Shown piece by piece: positions 52,720 to 62,358 of a stretch of DNA of 64,000 bases. Position numbers and translations under genes: made by a program. Below the pieces are notes generated by a model. It had not been told where the DNA came from and made no database searches. It saw nothing but the letters and a program-made list of their open reading frames with translations. The DNA is from Candidatus Symbiopectobacterium endolongispinus (GTDB taxonomy: Bacteria; Pseudomonadota; Gammaproteobacteria; Enterobacterales; Enterobacteriaceae): contig NZ_JAFJYB010000008.1 of NCBI RefSeq assembly GCF_018777385.1, positions 62,001 to 126,000 on the forward strand, in the 5' to 3' direction. Every line of letters starts with the position of its first letter. Position 1 is the stretch's first letter.

Positions 52720-53296
52720 ATGACGGAAAAGAGTATTGTTCAGGAAGCAAAAGACATCCAGTTAGCGATGGAATTGATCTCTCTGGGTGCTCGATTGCAG
52801 ATGTTGGAAAGTGAAACACAATTAAGTCGTGGGCGTTTAATTAAACTTTATAAAGAGCTTCGGGGGAGCCCACCTCCAAAAGGAATGTTACCCTTTTCCA
52901 CGAACTGGTTCATGACCTGGGAACAGAATATTCATTCTTCCATGTTTTATAATGCGTACTTTTTTGTTAAAGACCAGTCGTTGTAATGGCGTTGAAGCCG
53001 TTATCAAAGCCTACCGTCTTTATATTGAAAAGTGCGCACCCAACAATGATACGCCGTTACTTGCCTTGACCCGCTACTGGACATTGGTGCGTTTCGTGGA
53101 TAGCGGTATGTTACAGTTGTCGTCGTGCAATTGTTGCAACGGGATGTTTATTACGCATGCTCATCTGCCGAAAAACAGTTTTGTTTGCAGCTTGTGTCAG
53201 CCACCCTCCAGAGCGGTAAAAAGACGTAAACTTTCACCGAATCTTGCCGATATACTACCGCAACTACTGGATGAACCGGTAAAGCATGCTGTCTGA
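52720..53296 (+). pseudogene. flhC: Flagellar master regulator subunit FlhC, frameshift at a T6 tract
   Basis: The start ([20 protein letters not shown]) and [20 protein letters not shown] are intact up to MFYNAY. There TACTTTTTTG puts the next part ([20 protein letters not shown]) in another frame; either one extra or two missing bases near 52955. The DNA-contacting zinc site [13 protein letters not shown]...CSLCQPP is downstream of the shift, so the truncated 88-residue product lacks it. One lesion in the whole gene. Confidence 0.92.
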
Positions 53297-53391
53297 GCAT
53301 GGTGGCGGTTGTGAGTCTGTCTCAGCCCGTGTTCCTGCTCGACGAATGTTTTACCTCAGCTTCCACCAGCGATTTGTTATAAGGAATTCTT

Positions 53392-54276
53392 GTGCTTGTT
53401 ATATTGGGTTATCTCGTAATAATAGGTTCGATACTGGGTGGTTACCTCATGGTTGGCGGGTCGCTGGGCGCGCTGTATCAGCCTTCGGAACTGCTGATTA
53501 TCGGTGGTTCGGCGCTGGGCGCGTTTATCGTCGGTAACAACGCCAAAGCCATTAAAGGTACGGTTCGCGCCTTCCCTCAATTGTTCAAAGGATCCAAATA
53601 TAGCCGGGATCTCTATATGGATCTGATGGCGCTGTTGTTTCGTCTGATGGCGAAATCGCGTCATCAGGGGATGCTTTCTCTGGAAGGTGATATCGACAGT
53701 CTGCGTGAGAGCGAGATTTTCTCCAGCTACCCTCGTGTAATCGCCGACAGTCACGTCATTGAATTCATAACCGACTATATGCGCCTGATAATCAGCGGCA
53801 ACATGAATGCGTTCGAAATCGAAACGCTAATGGACGAAGAAATCGAAACGCTAGAGCACGAGTTCGAAGTGCCGGCAATGAGTCTGAACCTGATGGGGGA
53901 TGGACTTCCTGCGTTTGGTATCGTTGCGGCGGTTATGGGGGTAGTGCACTCCTTGGCCTACGTCGATCGCACTGCTGCTGAACTGGGGATGATGATTGCG
54001 CATGCCATGGTGGGGACGTTCCTGGGGATCTTGCTGGCATACGGCTTTGTTTCGCCACTGGCATCACTGCTGCGTCAAAAGAATTCGGAAAAGGTAAAAG
54101 TTCTGCAATGCATCAAGGTGACGCTGCTCTCCAGCTTGAACGGTTATGCGCCGCAGATTGCCGTTGAGTTTGGGCGTAAAACGCTGTACTCCACAGTCCG
54201 TCCGACCTTCACTGAGATGGAAGAACATATTCGTCGTGTGAAAGCACCGGCTCAGCAGGCTGCGGAAAGTGACTAA
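53392..54276 (+). CDS. motA: Flagellar stator protein MotA
   Basis: 294 residues (E. coli 295), GTG start with AAGGAATT upstream. It has four membrane segments (1-20, 34-50, about 170-190, 200-222). Torque-interface residues equivalent to Arg90 and Glu98 are in [13 protein letters not shown]; the proton-path proline is in [15 protein letters not shown]. It overlaps motB by one base. Intact, but its MotB partner is not. Confidence 0.95.
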   Translation: MLVILGYLVIIGSILGGYLMVGGSLGALYQPSELLIIGGSALGAFIVGNNAKAIKGTVRAFPQLFKGSKYSRDLYMDLMALLFRLMAKSRHQGMLSLEGDIDSLRESEIFSSYPRVIADSHVIEFITDYMRLIISGNMNAFEIETLMDEEIETLEHEFEVPAMSLNLMGDGLPAFGIVAAVMGVVHSLAYVDRTAAELGMMIAHAMVGTFLGILLAYGFVSPLASLLRQKNSEKVKVLQCIKVTLLSSLNGYAPQIAVEFGRKTLYSTVRPTFTEMEEHIRRVKAPAQQAAESD

Positions 54277-55517
54277 TGAAACATCAGCATCCGATAATAC
54301 GCAAGAAAAGGAAGTCTAGCCACGCGGCGCACCATGGCGGCTCATGGAAAATCGCTTATGCTGACTTTATGACCGCTATGATGGCGCTATTTTTGATGAT
54401 GTGGCTTATCGCCATCGCCAGCCCATCACAATTGACGCAGATTGCCGAATATTTTCGGACTACGCTCAAAGTCGCGTTAACGTCGGGCTCTCGCGTCAGT
54501 GAAGACAGCAGCCCGATTCCCGGCGGGGGCAATGATTACACCCAGCAGGAAGGTGTCGTCAAGCGTGAACCTGAGATGCCTCCTGAAGCCAATCAGCGCG
54601 ACAGACTCGATGACATTCGCTTGAACAAATTGCGCGAGCAACTGGAACAGCTGATCGAATCTGACCCGCGCCTCAGAGCGTTACGTCCGCATTTGCTGAT
54701 TGAAATGGTCGATGAAGGGTTACGCATCAAGATCATTGATAGCCAAAACCGCCCCATGTTCAAAACCGGCAGTGCGCAGGTTGAGCCCTATATGAGCCAT
54801 ATCCTGCGTGCGATAGCCCCCATTCTTAATGATATCCCCAATAAGATCAGCTTTTAAGGGCATACTGATGACGTACAGTACGCCCAGGGGCAGCGTGGCT
54901 ACAGTAACTGGGAGCTGTCTGCGGATCGTGCAAATGCCTCCCGGCGTGAGCTGATTGCGGGCGGTCTGTCTGATGGCAAGGTTCTGCGCGTGGTGGGCAT
55001 GGCGGATACCATGAGTCTAAAACAGGCCGCGAACAAAAACGACGCCATCAACCGCCGGATCAGCTTGATGGTGCTTAACCGTGATGCGCAGCGAGCCATT
55101 GAGCAAGAAAACAGCGAAAGCCGCGCGATTGATATCGACAAAGCGGAAACTTTGCAAAATTTGCCTGCCGAGAACACTAAACCCGACGAGCCGGCTGCCG
55201 ACAATGGCAATAACGGTGCAAGTAATGCGCCGGTCTCGGGGGGCGCCACGGGCGTGGGGCCAACGAACAGTGCGCCTTCCGGTAGTAGCAACACCAGTTC
55301 GAGCAGTACCACAACCAATAACAACAGCACCACCAATAACAGCAATGTAAGCAGTATCAGTAATACCAATACAAATAATAGCGGTGGTGCAGCATCGCCG
55401 CAGACAGGGAATGGAGTACCTGCTTCATGGCTCCAGCAACCAACCACCGCGTTGCCAGCCGCTCCGGACAGCCAGGCAACACCTTCATCAATAAGCCACG
55501 ATTCGCAGCAGAGGTGA
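54276..55517 (+). pseudogene. motB: Flagellar stator protein MotB, nonsense in the peptidoglycan-binding domain
   Basis: The N terminus and membrane helix with the proton-carrying Asp ([19 protein letters not shown]) are intact, as is the plug and start of the OmpA-like domain. TAA at 54855 (NKISF*GHTDD, where SGHTDD is expected) cuts the wall-binding site. Beyond it [20 protein letters not shown] and [10 protein letters not shown] continue in frame, followed by an unusually long Asn/Ser/Thr-rich tail to 55517. The 193-residue product could not anchor the stator. Confidence 0.92.
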
Positions 55518-55521
55518 TCAC

Positions 55522-57486
55522 GTGAGCATGGACATGAGTGCTTTTTATCAAACTTTTTTTGATGAAGCAGATGAATTACTGGCGGATATGGAACAACATT
55601 TGTTGTTATTAGATCCACAAGCCCCTGATACTGAGCAAATGAATGCTATCTTCCGTGCCGCCCATTCCATTAAAGGCGGCGCGGGAACGTTCGGTTTTAC
55701 CGTATTGCAGGAAACCACCCATTTGATGGAAAACCTGCTTGATGGTGCGCGACGCGGAGAGATGCGTTTGAGTACCGATATCATCAACCTGTTTTTGGAA
55801 ACAAAAGATATTATGCAGGATCAGTTGGACGCTTATAAAACCGCACAGGAACCCAATGCTGAGAGCTTTGAGTATATCTGTCAGGCACTGCGCCAACTGG
55901 CGCTCGATGCCAAAGGAGAAGGCAGCGCGCCGGCCGCGGCCGCACCAACGCTCGCACAGGCTGGAAACGATGAATTGCGCATTTCGCTCACTGGACTTAA
56001 AACGCAAGAAATTCCGCAAATGCTTGAAGAGCTGGGCAACCTCGGAACGGTGAAAGATCCCCAGCAGACGGACAGCAGTCTGGATGTCACGTTGGTGACG
56101 TCTGAAAGTGAAGATGATATCAGCGCCGTGCTCTGCTTTGTGTTAGAACCTGAACAGATCCATTTTGGCGCACCTTCAGCCTCCACGCCAAGCGCAGCTC
56201 CTGCCGCCGAACCTGCGCCTGAACTGGCCGTGGCGCCAATCGCGCCAGAGCCTGTGGTTGAAGCCAAAGTCGAAGCCCCTTCCGCACCTGTTGCTGCGGC
56301 CAAGGCGCAACAGCCGGCACACGATGCCAACAAAAACCGGCCTAAAACCGGTGATACTAGTATCCGTGTGGCGGTAGAAAAAGTTGATCAGTTAATCGAC
56401 CTGGTCGGCGAACTGGTGATAACGCAATCCATGCTGGCACAGCGCTCTACGGCGCTTGATCCGGTGGCGCATGCCGACCTGCTGAATAGCATGGGGCAGT
56501 TGGAGCGAAACGCGCGCGATTTGCAAGAATCCGTGATGTCTATTCGTATGATGCCAATGGAATACGTATTCAGCCGCTTCCCACGCTTGGTGCGCGATTT
56601 GGCCGCCAAACTGGACAAGCAGGTAGAATTGACCCACTTACTTACTCACTTGGTACGTAACAGCCTCGATCACGGTATTGAATCGCCAGAGAAACGTATT
56701 GCTGCTGGGAAATCGCCGGTGGGTAATTTGACGCTGCTAGCTGAACATCAGGGCGGGAATATCTGCATCGAAGTGATTGATGACGGTGTGGGGCTGAACC
56801 GTGAGCGCATTTTAGCGAAAGCGATGTCGCAAGGCTTGGCAGTGAATGAAAACATGTCTGACGAAGACGTCGGTATGTTGATTTTTGCGCCTGGTTTCTC
56901 AACGGCCGAAAAAGTTACAGGCGTCTCTGGGCGTGGCGTGGGCATGGACGTGGTAAAACGTAACATCCAGGAGATGAGTGGACACGTTGAAATTCACTTC
57001 CAGGCCGGCAAGGGTACCACTATTCGTATCCTACTCCCGCTCACACTGGCAATACTGGATGGCATGTCCGTCAAGGTCAGCAAAGAAGTGTTCATTCTGC
57101 CGTTGGGTGCAGTAATGGAATCTTTACAACCGCGCGCCGAGGACATTTATCCGTTGGCGGGTGGCGAGCGTGTGCTGCAAGTACGCGGAGAATATTTGCC
57201 CCTGGTTGAGCTGTTCCACATTTTTGATGTTGAAGGTGCGAAGACTGATGCGACTCAGGGTATCGTCGTCATTCTACAGAGTGCAGGTCGCTGCTATGCC
57301 TTGCTGGTTGATCAATTGATTGGTCAACACCAGGTTGTAGTGAAGAATCTGGAAAGCAACTATCGCAAAGTGCCGGGTGTTTCCGCTGCGACCATTTTAG
57401 GTGACGGTAGCGTGGCATTGATTGTCGACGTTTCGGCGTTGCAGGCATTGAACCGTGAAAAGCGCGTTGTTGAGACCGCGGCGTAA
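55522..57486 (+). CDS. cheA: Chemotaxis histidine kinase CheA, with a deletion at the ATP-binding domain
   Basis: 654 codons, GTG start as in E. coli. P1 has AAHSIKGGAGTFGF (phospho-His, residue about 48). P2 and a long Ala/Pro-rich linker (about 220-275) follow, P3 starts at STSIRVAVEK-like SIRVAVEKVDQL, the P4 G boxes DDGVGLNR and GRGVGMDVV are present, and P5 has LPLTLAILDGMSV. At 56629-56642 KQVELT is joined to HLLTHLVRNSLDHG: about 17 residues that begin P4 in E. coli (VGSSTELDKSLIERIIDP) are missing in frame. The N box itself survives. Open, but kinase activity is doubtful. Confidence 0.9.
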   Translation: MSMDMSAFYQTFFDEADELLADMEQHLLLLDPQAPDTEQMNAIFRAAHSIKGGAGTFGFTVLQETTHLMENLLDGARRGEMRLSTDIINLFLETKDIMQDQLDAYKTAQEPNAESFEYICQALRQLALDAKGEGSAPAAAAPTLAQAGNDELRISLTGLKTQEIPQMLEELGNLGTVKDPQQTDSSLDVTLVTSESEDDISAVLCFVLEPEQIHFGAPSASTPSAAPAAEPAPELAVAPIAPEPVVEAKVEAPSAPVAAAKAQQPAHDANKNRPKTGDTSIRVAVEKVDQLIDLVGELVITQSMLAQRSTALDPVAHADLLNSMGQLERNARDLQESVMSIRMMPMEYVFSRFPRLVRDLAAKLDKQVELTHLLTHLVRNSLDHGIESPEKRIAAGKSPVGNLTLLAEHQGGNICIEVIDDGVGLNRERILAKAMSQGLAVNENMSDEDVGMLIFAPGFSTAEKVTGVSGRGVGMDVVKRNIQEMSGHVEIHFQAGKGTTIRILLPLTLAILDGMSVKVSKEVFILPLGAVMESLQPRAEDIYPLAGGERVLQVRGEYLPLVELFHIFDVEGAKTDATQGIVVILQSAGRCYALLVDQLIGQHQVVVKNLESNYRKVPGVSAATILGDGSVALIVDVSALQALNREKRVVETAA

Positions 57487-57521
57487 TAACACATAGAACG
57501 TGAATAATTAAGGTGAAAAAC

Positions 57522-58021
57522 ATGACTGGACTTGCCAACGTCACAAAAATAGCCGGTGAAACCGTGGGACAGGAGTTCCTGATTTTCACACTGGGCGACG
57601 AGGAGTACGGCGTCGATATTATTAAGGTGCAAGAGATCCGGGGTTACGATCAGGTTACACGCATTGCAAACACACCTTCCTTTATCAAAGGGGGGTGACT
57701 AACCTGCGTGGCGTTATCGTACCAATCGTCGATCTGCGCATTAAGTTTGCCCAGCAGGAAGTGGATTATGACGACAACACCGTAGTGATTGTCCTCAATC
57801 TGGGACAGCGCGTGGTGGGGATCGTCGTTGACGGCGTGTCTGACGTACTGTCACTGACGGCGGATCAGATTCGCCCTGCACCGGAATTTGCAGTAACACT
57901 GTCCACAGAATATTTGACAGGTCTTGGCTCACTGGGTGAGAGAATGCTCATCCTGGTCGATATCAAGAAATTGCTGAGCAGTGAAGAAATGGCATTAGTT
58001 GATATCGTTGCAAAAGCATAA
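57522..58021 (+). pseudogene. cheW: Chemotaxis coupling protein CheW, G-tract frameshift
   Basis: TAAGGTG precedes the ATG at 57522. [31 protein letters not shown] and NTPSFIKG are normal. Then AAAGGGGGGTGAC has six G where four are expected (FIKGVTNLRG), giving a TGA at 57696. The second half ([38 protein letters not shown]) is intact in the other frame. CheW links receptors to CheA. One lesion only. Confidence 0.92.
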
Positions 58022-58029
58022 TCTTTTTT

Positions 58030-58062
58030 CAGAGCCATCGCTGGATGGCTCTGACCTTTTTT
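58030..58062 (+). terminator. Terminator after cheW
   Basis: CAGAGCCATC-GCTG-GATGGCTCTG followed by ACCTTTTTT. Confidence 0.88.
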
Positions 58063-58146
58063 GCTCTTTTCTCTATTTAGGTTATCTGGAACTTATTCAT
58101 CTCTGATGCTGGTTTTCCGGCTATTCGTTTACTTAAAAGGTGTCAT

Positions 58147-59836
58147 ATGTTGAATCGTATAAAAATTGCCACAGCGCTACTTTGTGTTATGCTACTATTT
58201 GGTGTGCTGCAAATTGTTTCCGGCGGGCTATTTTTTAATGCGTTAAAAAATGATAAAGAGGTATTTGGCAATACGCTTATCATTAATAATCAAAAATCTG
58301 CGCTTGATGCGAGTTGGTCATATTTATTGCAAACGCAAAATACCCTTAATCGGGCAGGAAGTCGATTTGCGCTTGCTGCCACGGGGGGCGGGCACCGGGT
58401 CATCGGTAAAAGCGTTGCTGGAGGATGCGCAGCGGAAATTAGTCAGTGCAAACAAATACTTCGCAGACTATGAACGCGTAGAACGCTCGGCTCAGCAGAG
58501 CAATGCCATCGCGCAATATGTCAAACAGAATTATACGACATTAAATGTTGAATTGACTGAATTAATTCAACTGCTTTCCACAGGGGATATAAAAAAGTTT
58601 ATCGACCAGCCAACACGAAGCTATCAGGATAAATTTGAAAAAGCGTACAATGCTTATAAAGTAGAAAGTGAAAAATTATATAATACGGAAATTTCACGCA
58701 ACGAAAGCGCTTATCAATCGGCTCTCTGGATTTTGGGGGCAGTGATTTCAGTTGTTGTCGCTTTAATCTTGTCTGCCTGGTTTGCTATCCAACGTATATT
58801 AATTCATCAGCTGAATAATATTGTGGAACATATGCAACACATTGCGCGCGGCGATCTGACTCAGAACATGAATTATCATAGCCGCAATGAAATGGGCATA
58901 TTGGCAGACAGCATGCGCCACATGCAGTCCGAATTGATCAGCACAGTGAGCGCGGTGCGCCATGGTGCCGATGCGATCTACACCGGAGCATCAGAAATCA
59001 GCGCAGGGAATAACGATCTCTCATCGCGTACCGAGGAGCAAGCGTCGTCGCTGGAGCAAACGGCGGCCAGTATGGAACAACTGACGGCAACGGTACGACA
59101 GAATGCGGAAAATGCGCGTCAGGCGAGCCAACTGGCGTTAAGCGCATCAGAAACCACACAACGCGGTGGCAAGGTGGTCGATAATGTTGTGAAAACCATG
59201 CACAACATTGCCGGCAGCTCGCAGAAAATTGCCGATATTACCAGCGTTATTGATGGTATCGCGTTCCAGACTAATATTCTGGCGCTGAACGCGGCGGTTG
59301 AAGCTGCACGAGCGGGAGAGCAGGGCCGCGGTTTCGCCGTGGTGGCGGGAGAGGTGCGCAATTTGGCACAGCGTAGCGCCCAGGCAGCGAAAGAAATTAA
59401 AACTTTGATTGAAGATTCTGTAAATCGTGTCGATGAAGGATTTGTATTAGTAGAAAGTGCGGGCGAAACCATGGGAGAAATTCTCAGCTCGGTGACTCGC
59501 GTGACCGACATCATGGGTGAAATCGCTTCTGCCTCTGACGAACAGAGCAAAGGCATTGGGCAGGTTGGGCAGGCGGTTACAGAAATGAACCGCGTAACGC
59601 AGTAAAACTCTGAGCTGGTAGAGGAATCCGCCGCCGCTGCGGCCGCACTCGAACAACAAGTTATTGGATTGAACCAGGCCGTTGCGGTCTTCCAGTTACC
59701 AGCAACGGGTGGACGTTCGCGGATCGCATCGGCCACGGTTGACACGACGACGCGCCCGGTATTGCTGCCGACCGCCTCTGCGGACAGTAAGAAAAAAGCA
59801 GGGGCTGTGGCCTCAGATAACTGGGAAACGTTTTAA
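58147..59836 (+). pseudogene. Methyl-accepting chemotaxis protein (Tsr/Tar type), frameshift and nonsense
   Basis: MLNRIKIATALLCVMLLFGV (first membrane helix) begins the periplasmic domain. An extra G near 58395 (GGCGGGCACC) shifts the frame in the ligand domain. From there the protein is open: second helix ([20 protein letters not shown]), HAMP ([17 protein letters not shown]), methylation helices ([20 protein letters not shown]) and the signalling tip ([20 protein letters not shown]). TAA at 59603 (NRVTQ*NSELVEES) then removes the C-terminal helix and the NWETF methylation tether, readable to 59836. Ligand unknown. Confidence 0.92.
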
Positions 59837-59918
59837 CCGAACGGCCACGCGTATTTCAAGCACAGTGATTTATTAAGAAGCATTTTAAAACAAGAACGTA
59901 TCGATCGTGTCGGCGTGA

Positions 59919-60326
<408 letters not shown>

Positions 60327-60335
60327 GGGGATCGT

Positions 60336-60983
60336 ATGACGTCACATCCTATGCCACCGGTGAATGATACTGCCTCTGCAACGGAGATCATTTCCCGTAT
60401 TGGCCAATTGACGCGCATGCTGCGTGACAGCTTGCGTGAACTGGGTTTGGATCTGGCCATCGCAGAAGCCGCGGAAGCGATTCCCGATGCGCGCGATCGC
60501 CTCGACTATGTTGTGCAAATGACGGCACAGGCGGCAGAACGCGCATTAAGCAGCGTTGAGGCCGCACAACCCGTCCAAAACCGACTGGAAACGGAGGCCA
60601 AGGCGCTGAAAGCGCGTTGGGATGAATGGTTCGAAAATCCGATTGAACTGGTGCAAGCAAAAGAACTGGTCACGGATACGCGTAATTATTTGAATGACGT
60701 ATCGCAGCACACCTCTTTCACCAATGCGCAACTGATGGAAATCATTATGGCGCAAGATTTCCAGGATCTTACCGGTCAGGTTATCAAACGCATGATGACG
60801 GTAATTCAGGAAATCGAAAAACAATTGCTGATGGTGTTGTTGGAATACATGCCAGAGCAATCGGCTGAGAAGAAACGGCCAAATGACAGCTTGCTCAACG
60901 GTCCTCAGATGGATAAAACCGCCGCAGGCGTGGTATCCAGTCAGGATCAGGTTGATGACTTGCTCGACAACCTGGGTTTCTAA
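60336..60983 (+). CDS. cheZ: CheY-P phosphatase CheZ
   Basis: 215 residues (E. coli 214). The long four-helix bundle has the catalytic segment [17 protein letters not shown] (Asp143 and Gln147 equivalents), and the C-terminal CheY-binding helix ends [16 protein letters not shown]. It starts 9 bases after the Mcp-CheY fusion. Intact although its substrate CheY is gone, which dates the cheY deletion as recent. Confidence 0.95.
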   Translation: MTSHPMPPVNDTASATEIISRIGQLTRMLRDSLRELGLDLAIAEAAEAIPDARDRLDYVVQMTAQAAERALSSVEAAQPVQNRLETEAKALKARWDEWFENPIELVQAKELVTDTRNYLNDVSQHTSFTNAQLMEIIMAQDFQDLTGQVIKRMMTVIQEIEKQLLMVLLEYMPEQSAEKKRPNDSLLNGPQMDKTAAGVVSSQDQVDDLLDNLGF

Positions 60984-61039
60984 TGCAGTCAGAGGGAGTG
61001 CGGCAGTGCAGGGTCTCCCACTGATGCACGCTTCTTTTG

Positions 61040-61076
61040 CACCGTGATTGATCTGTGGATCAGTCACGGTGTTTCT
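61040..61076 (+). terminator. Hairpin after cheZ
   Basis: CACCGTGA-TTGATC-TGTG-GATCAG-TCACGGTG (one mismatch) followed by TTTCT; the probable end of the che operon. Confidence 0.65.
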
Positions 61077-61201
61077 ATTGGTATTACCCTATCCCTGAAT
61101 AAGCTATAGGTTTGTTTCGTTGTTCAAGCCATAAGGATTGCGGACATTTGTCATGCTAAGCGTTACTCCTTAACCTGACTGAATGCGATCGGAACACGGC
61201 T

Positions 61202-62358
61202 GTGGCTGAAGATAGCGATCTGGAAAAAACAGAGGCCCCCACACCCCACCGACAAGAAAAGGCGAGGGAAGAAGGCCAGATTCCGCGTTCGCGCGAATTA
61301 ACGTCGCTGTTAATGTTGATTTCAGGGCTGGCACTCTTATGGTTTGGCGGCAGCTCGATGGCGCGGAAACTTTCTGGCATGGTGGCGCAAGGGCTTCATT
61401 TTGACCCCGGGTTAGTCAGTGATGACAAGTTACTATTACGCCATTTGGGGTCATTGCTGATGCAGGGTGTTTCAGCGTTGGTTCCTTTAATGGTTGGCGC
61501 TGTACTGGTGGCGATTGCTGCCCCGATGTTACTGGGGGGAGTGCTGTTTAGTCCCAGTTCCATTAAATTCGATCTGGCCAAGCTGAACCCGATCAGTGGC
61601 TTAAAGCGCATATTTTCTTCGCAAGTGTTGGCAGAGCTGTTTAAAGCCATCCTCAAGTCCATATTGGTAGGATTAATTGCTGGCTGGTTCTTGTTACATA
61701 ACTGGCCCAAGATGCCCCATCTGGTCTCTGAACCGCCTATTGCCGCGTTAGGAGATGCGCTGGAACTGGTAGCAATATGCGCATTTTTTGTCATCGTGGG
61801 GCTTATTCCCATGGTGGCTTTTGACGTTTTCTGGCAGCTTTGGAGCCATTTAAAAAAATTGCGGATGAGTAAACAGGATATCCGCGATGAACATAAGCAA
61901 AGTGAAGGCGATCCGCATGTGAAAGGTCGGATACGTCAACAGCAGCGTGCGCTGGCCCAGCGACGGATGATGGCCGATGTGCCAAAGGCAGATGTGATCG
62001 TTACCAACCCGACACACTATTCTGTAGCCCTGCAATATGATGATAAAAAATGAGTGCGCCTCGTGTCTTGGCAAAGGGGGCAGGAGAAATTGCCCTGCGT
62101 ATTCGAGAGCTTGGTGCCGAACATCGCATTCCCGTTTTGGAGGCACCGCCGTTGGCGCGTGCTCTGTTTCGCCATGCAGAAATTGGCGAACACATTCCAG
62201 CAACACTGTATGCTGCCGTGGCAGAAGTATTGGCATGGGTTTACCAACTAAGACGTTGGCGGCGTGAGGGGGGACTCATCCCGCGTAAACCCAAAGATCT
62301 TCCTGTCCAGAAAGCGCTTGATTTTGTATCACCTGAAGAGATGAATACCGATGCCTGA
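61202..62358 (+). pseudogene. flhB: Flagellar export switch protein FlhB, split by one lost A
   Basis: GTG start (AEDSDLEKTEAPTPHR). Four membrane segments and the linker are intact through the autocleavage site VTNPTHYSVALQYDDKK. There GATAAAAAATGAG has six A where seven are expected, giving TGA at 62051. The remainder (SAPRVLAKGAGEIALRIREL, EAPPLARALFRHAEIGEHIP) is open from an ATG overlapping that stop (ATGA, 62050) to 62358. FlhB controls substrate specificity of the flagellar export gate and normally self-cleaves at N|PTH, 13 residues before the split. Confidence 0.9.

Noticed and set aside
52720..53296. Programmed ribosomal frameshift in flhC at TTTTTTG
   Set aside because: No frameshift is used in flhC of relatives and no pseudoknot or Shine-Dalgarno stimulator is visible; a decay indel is simpler.
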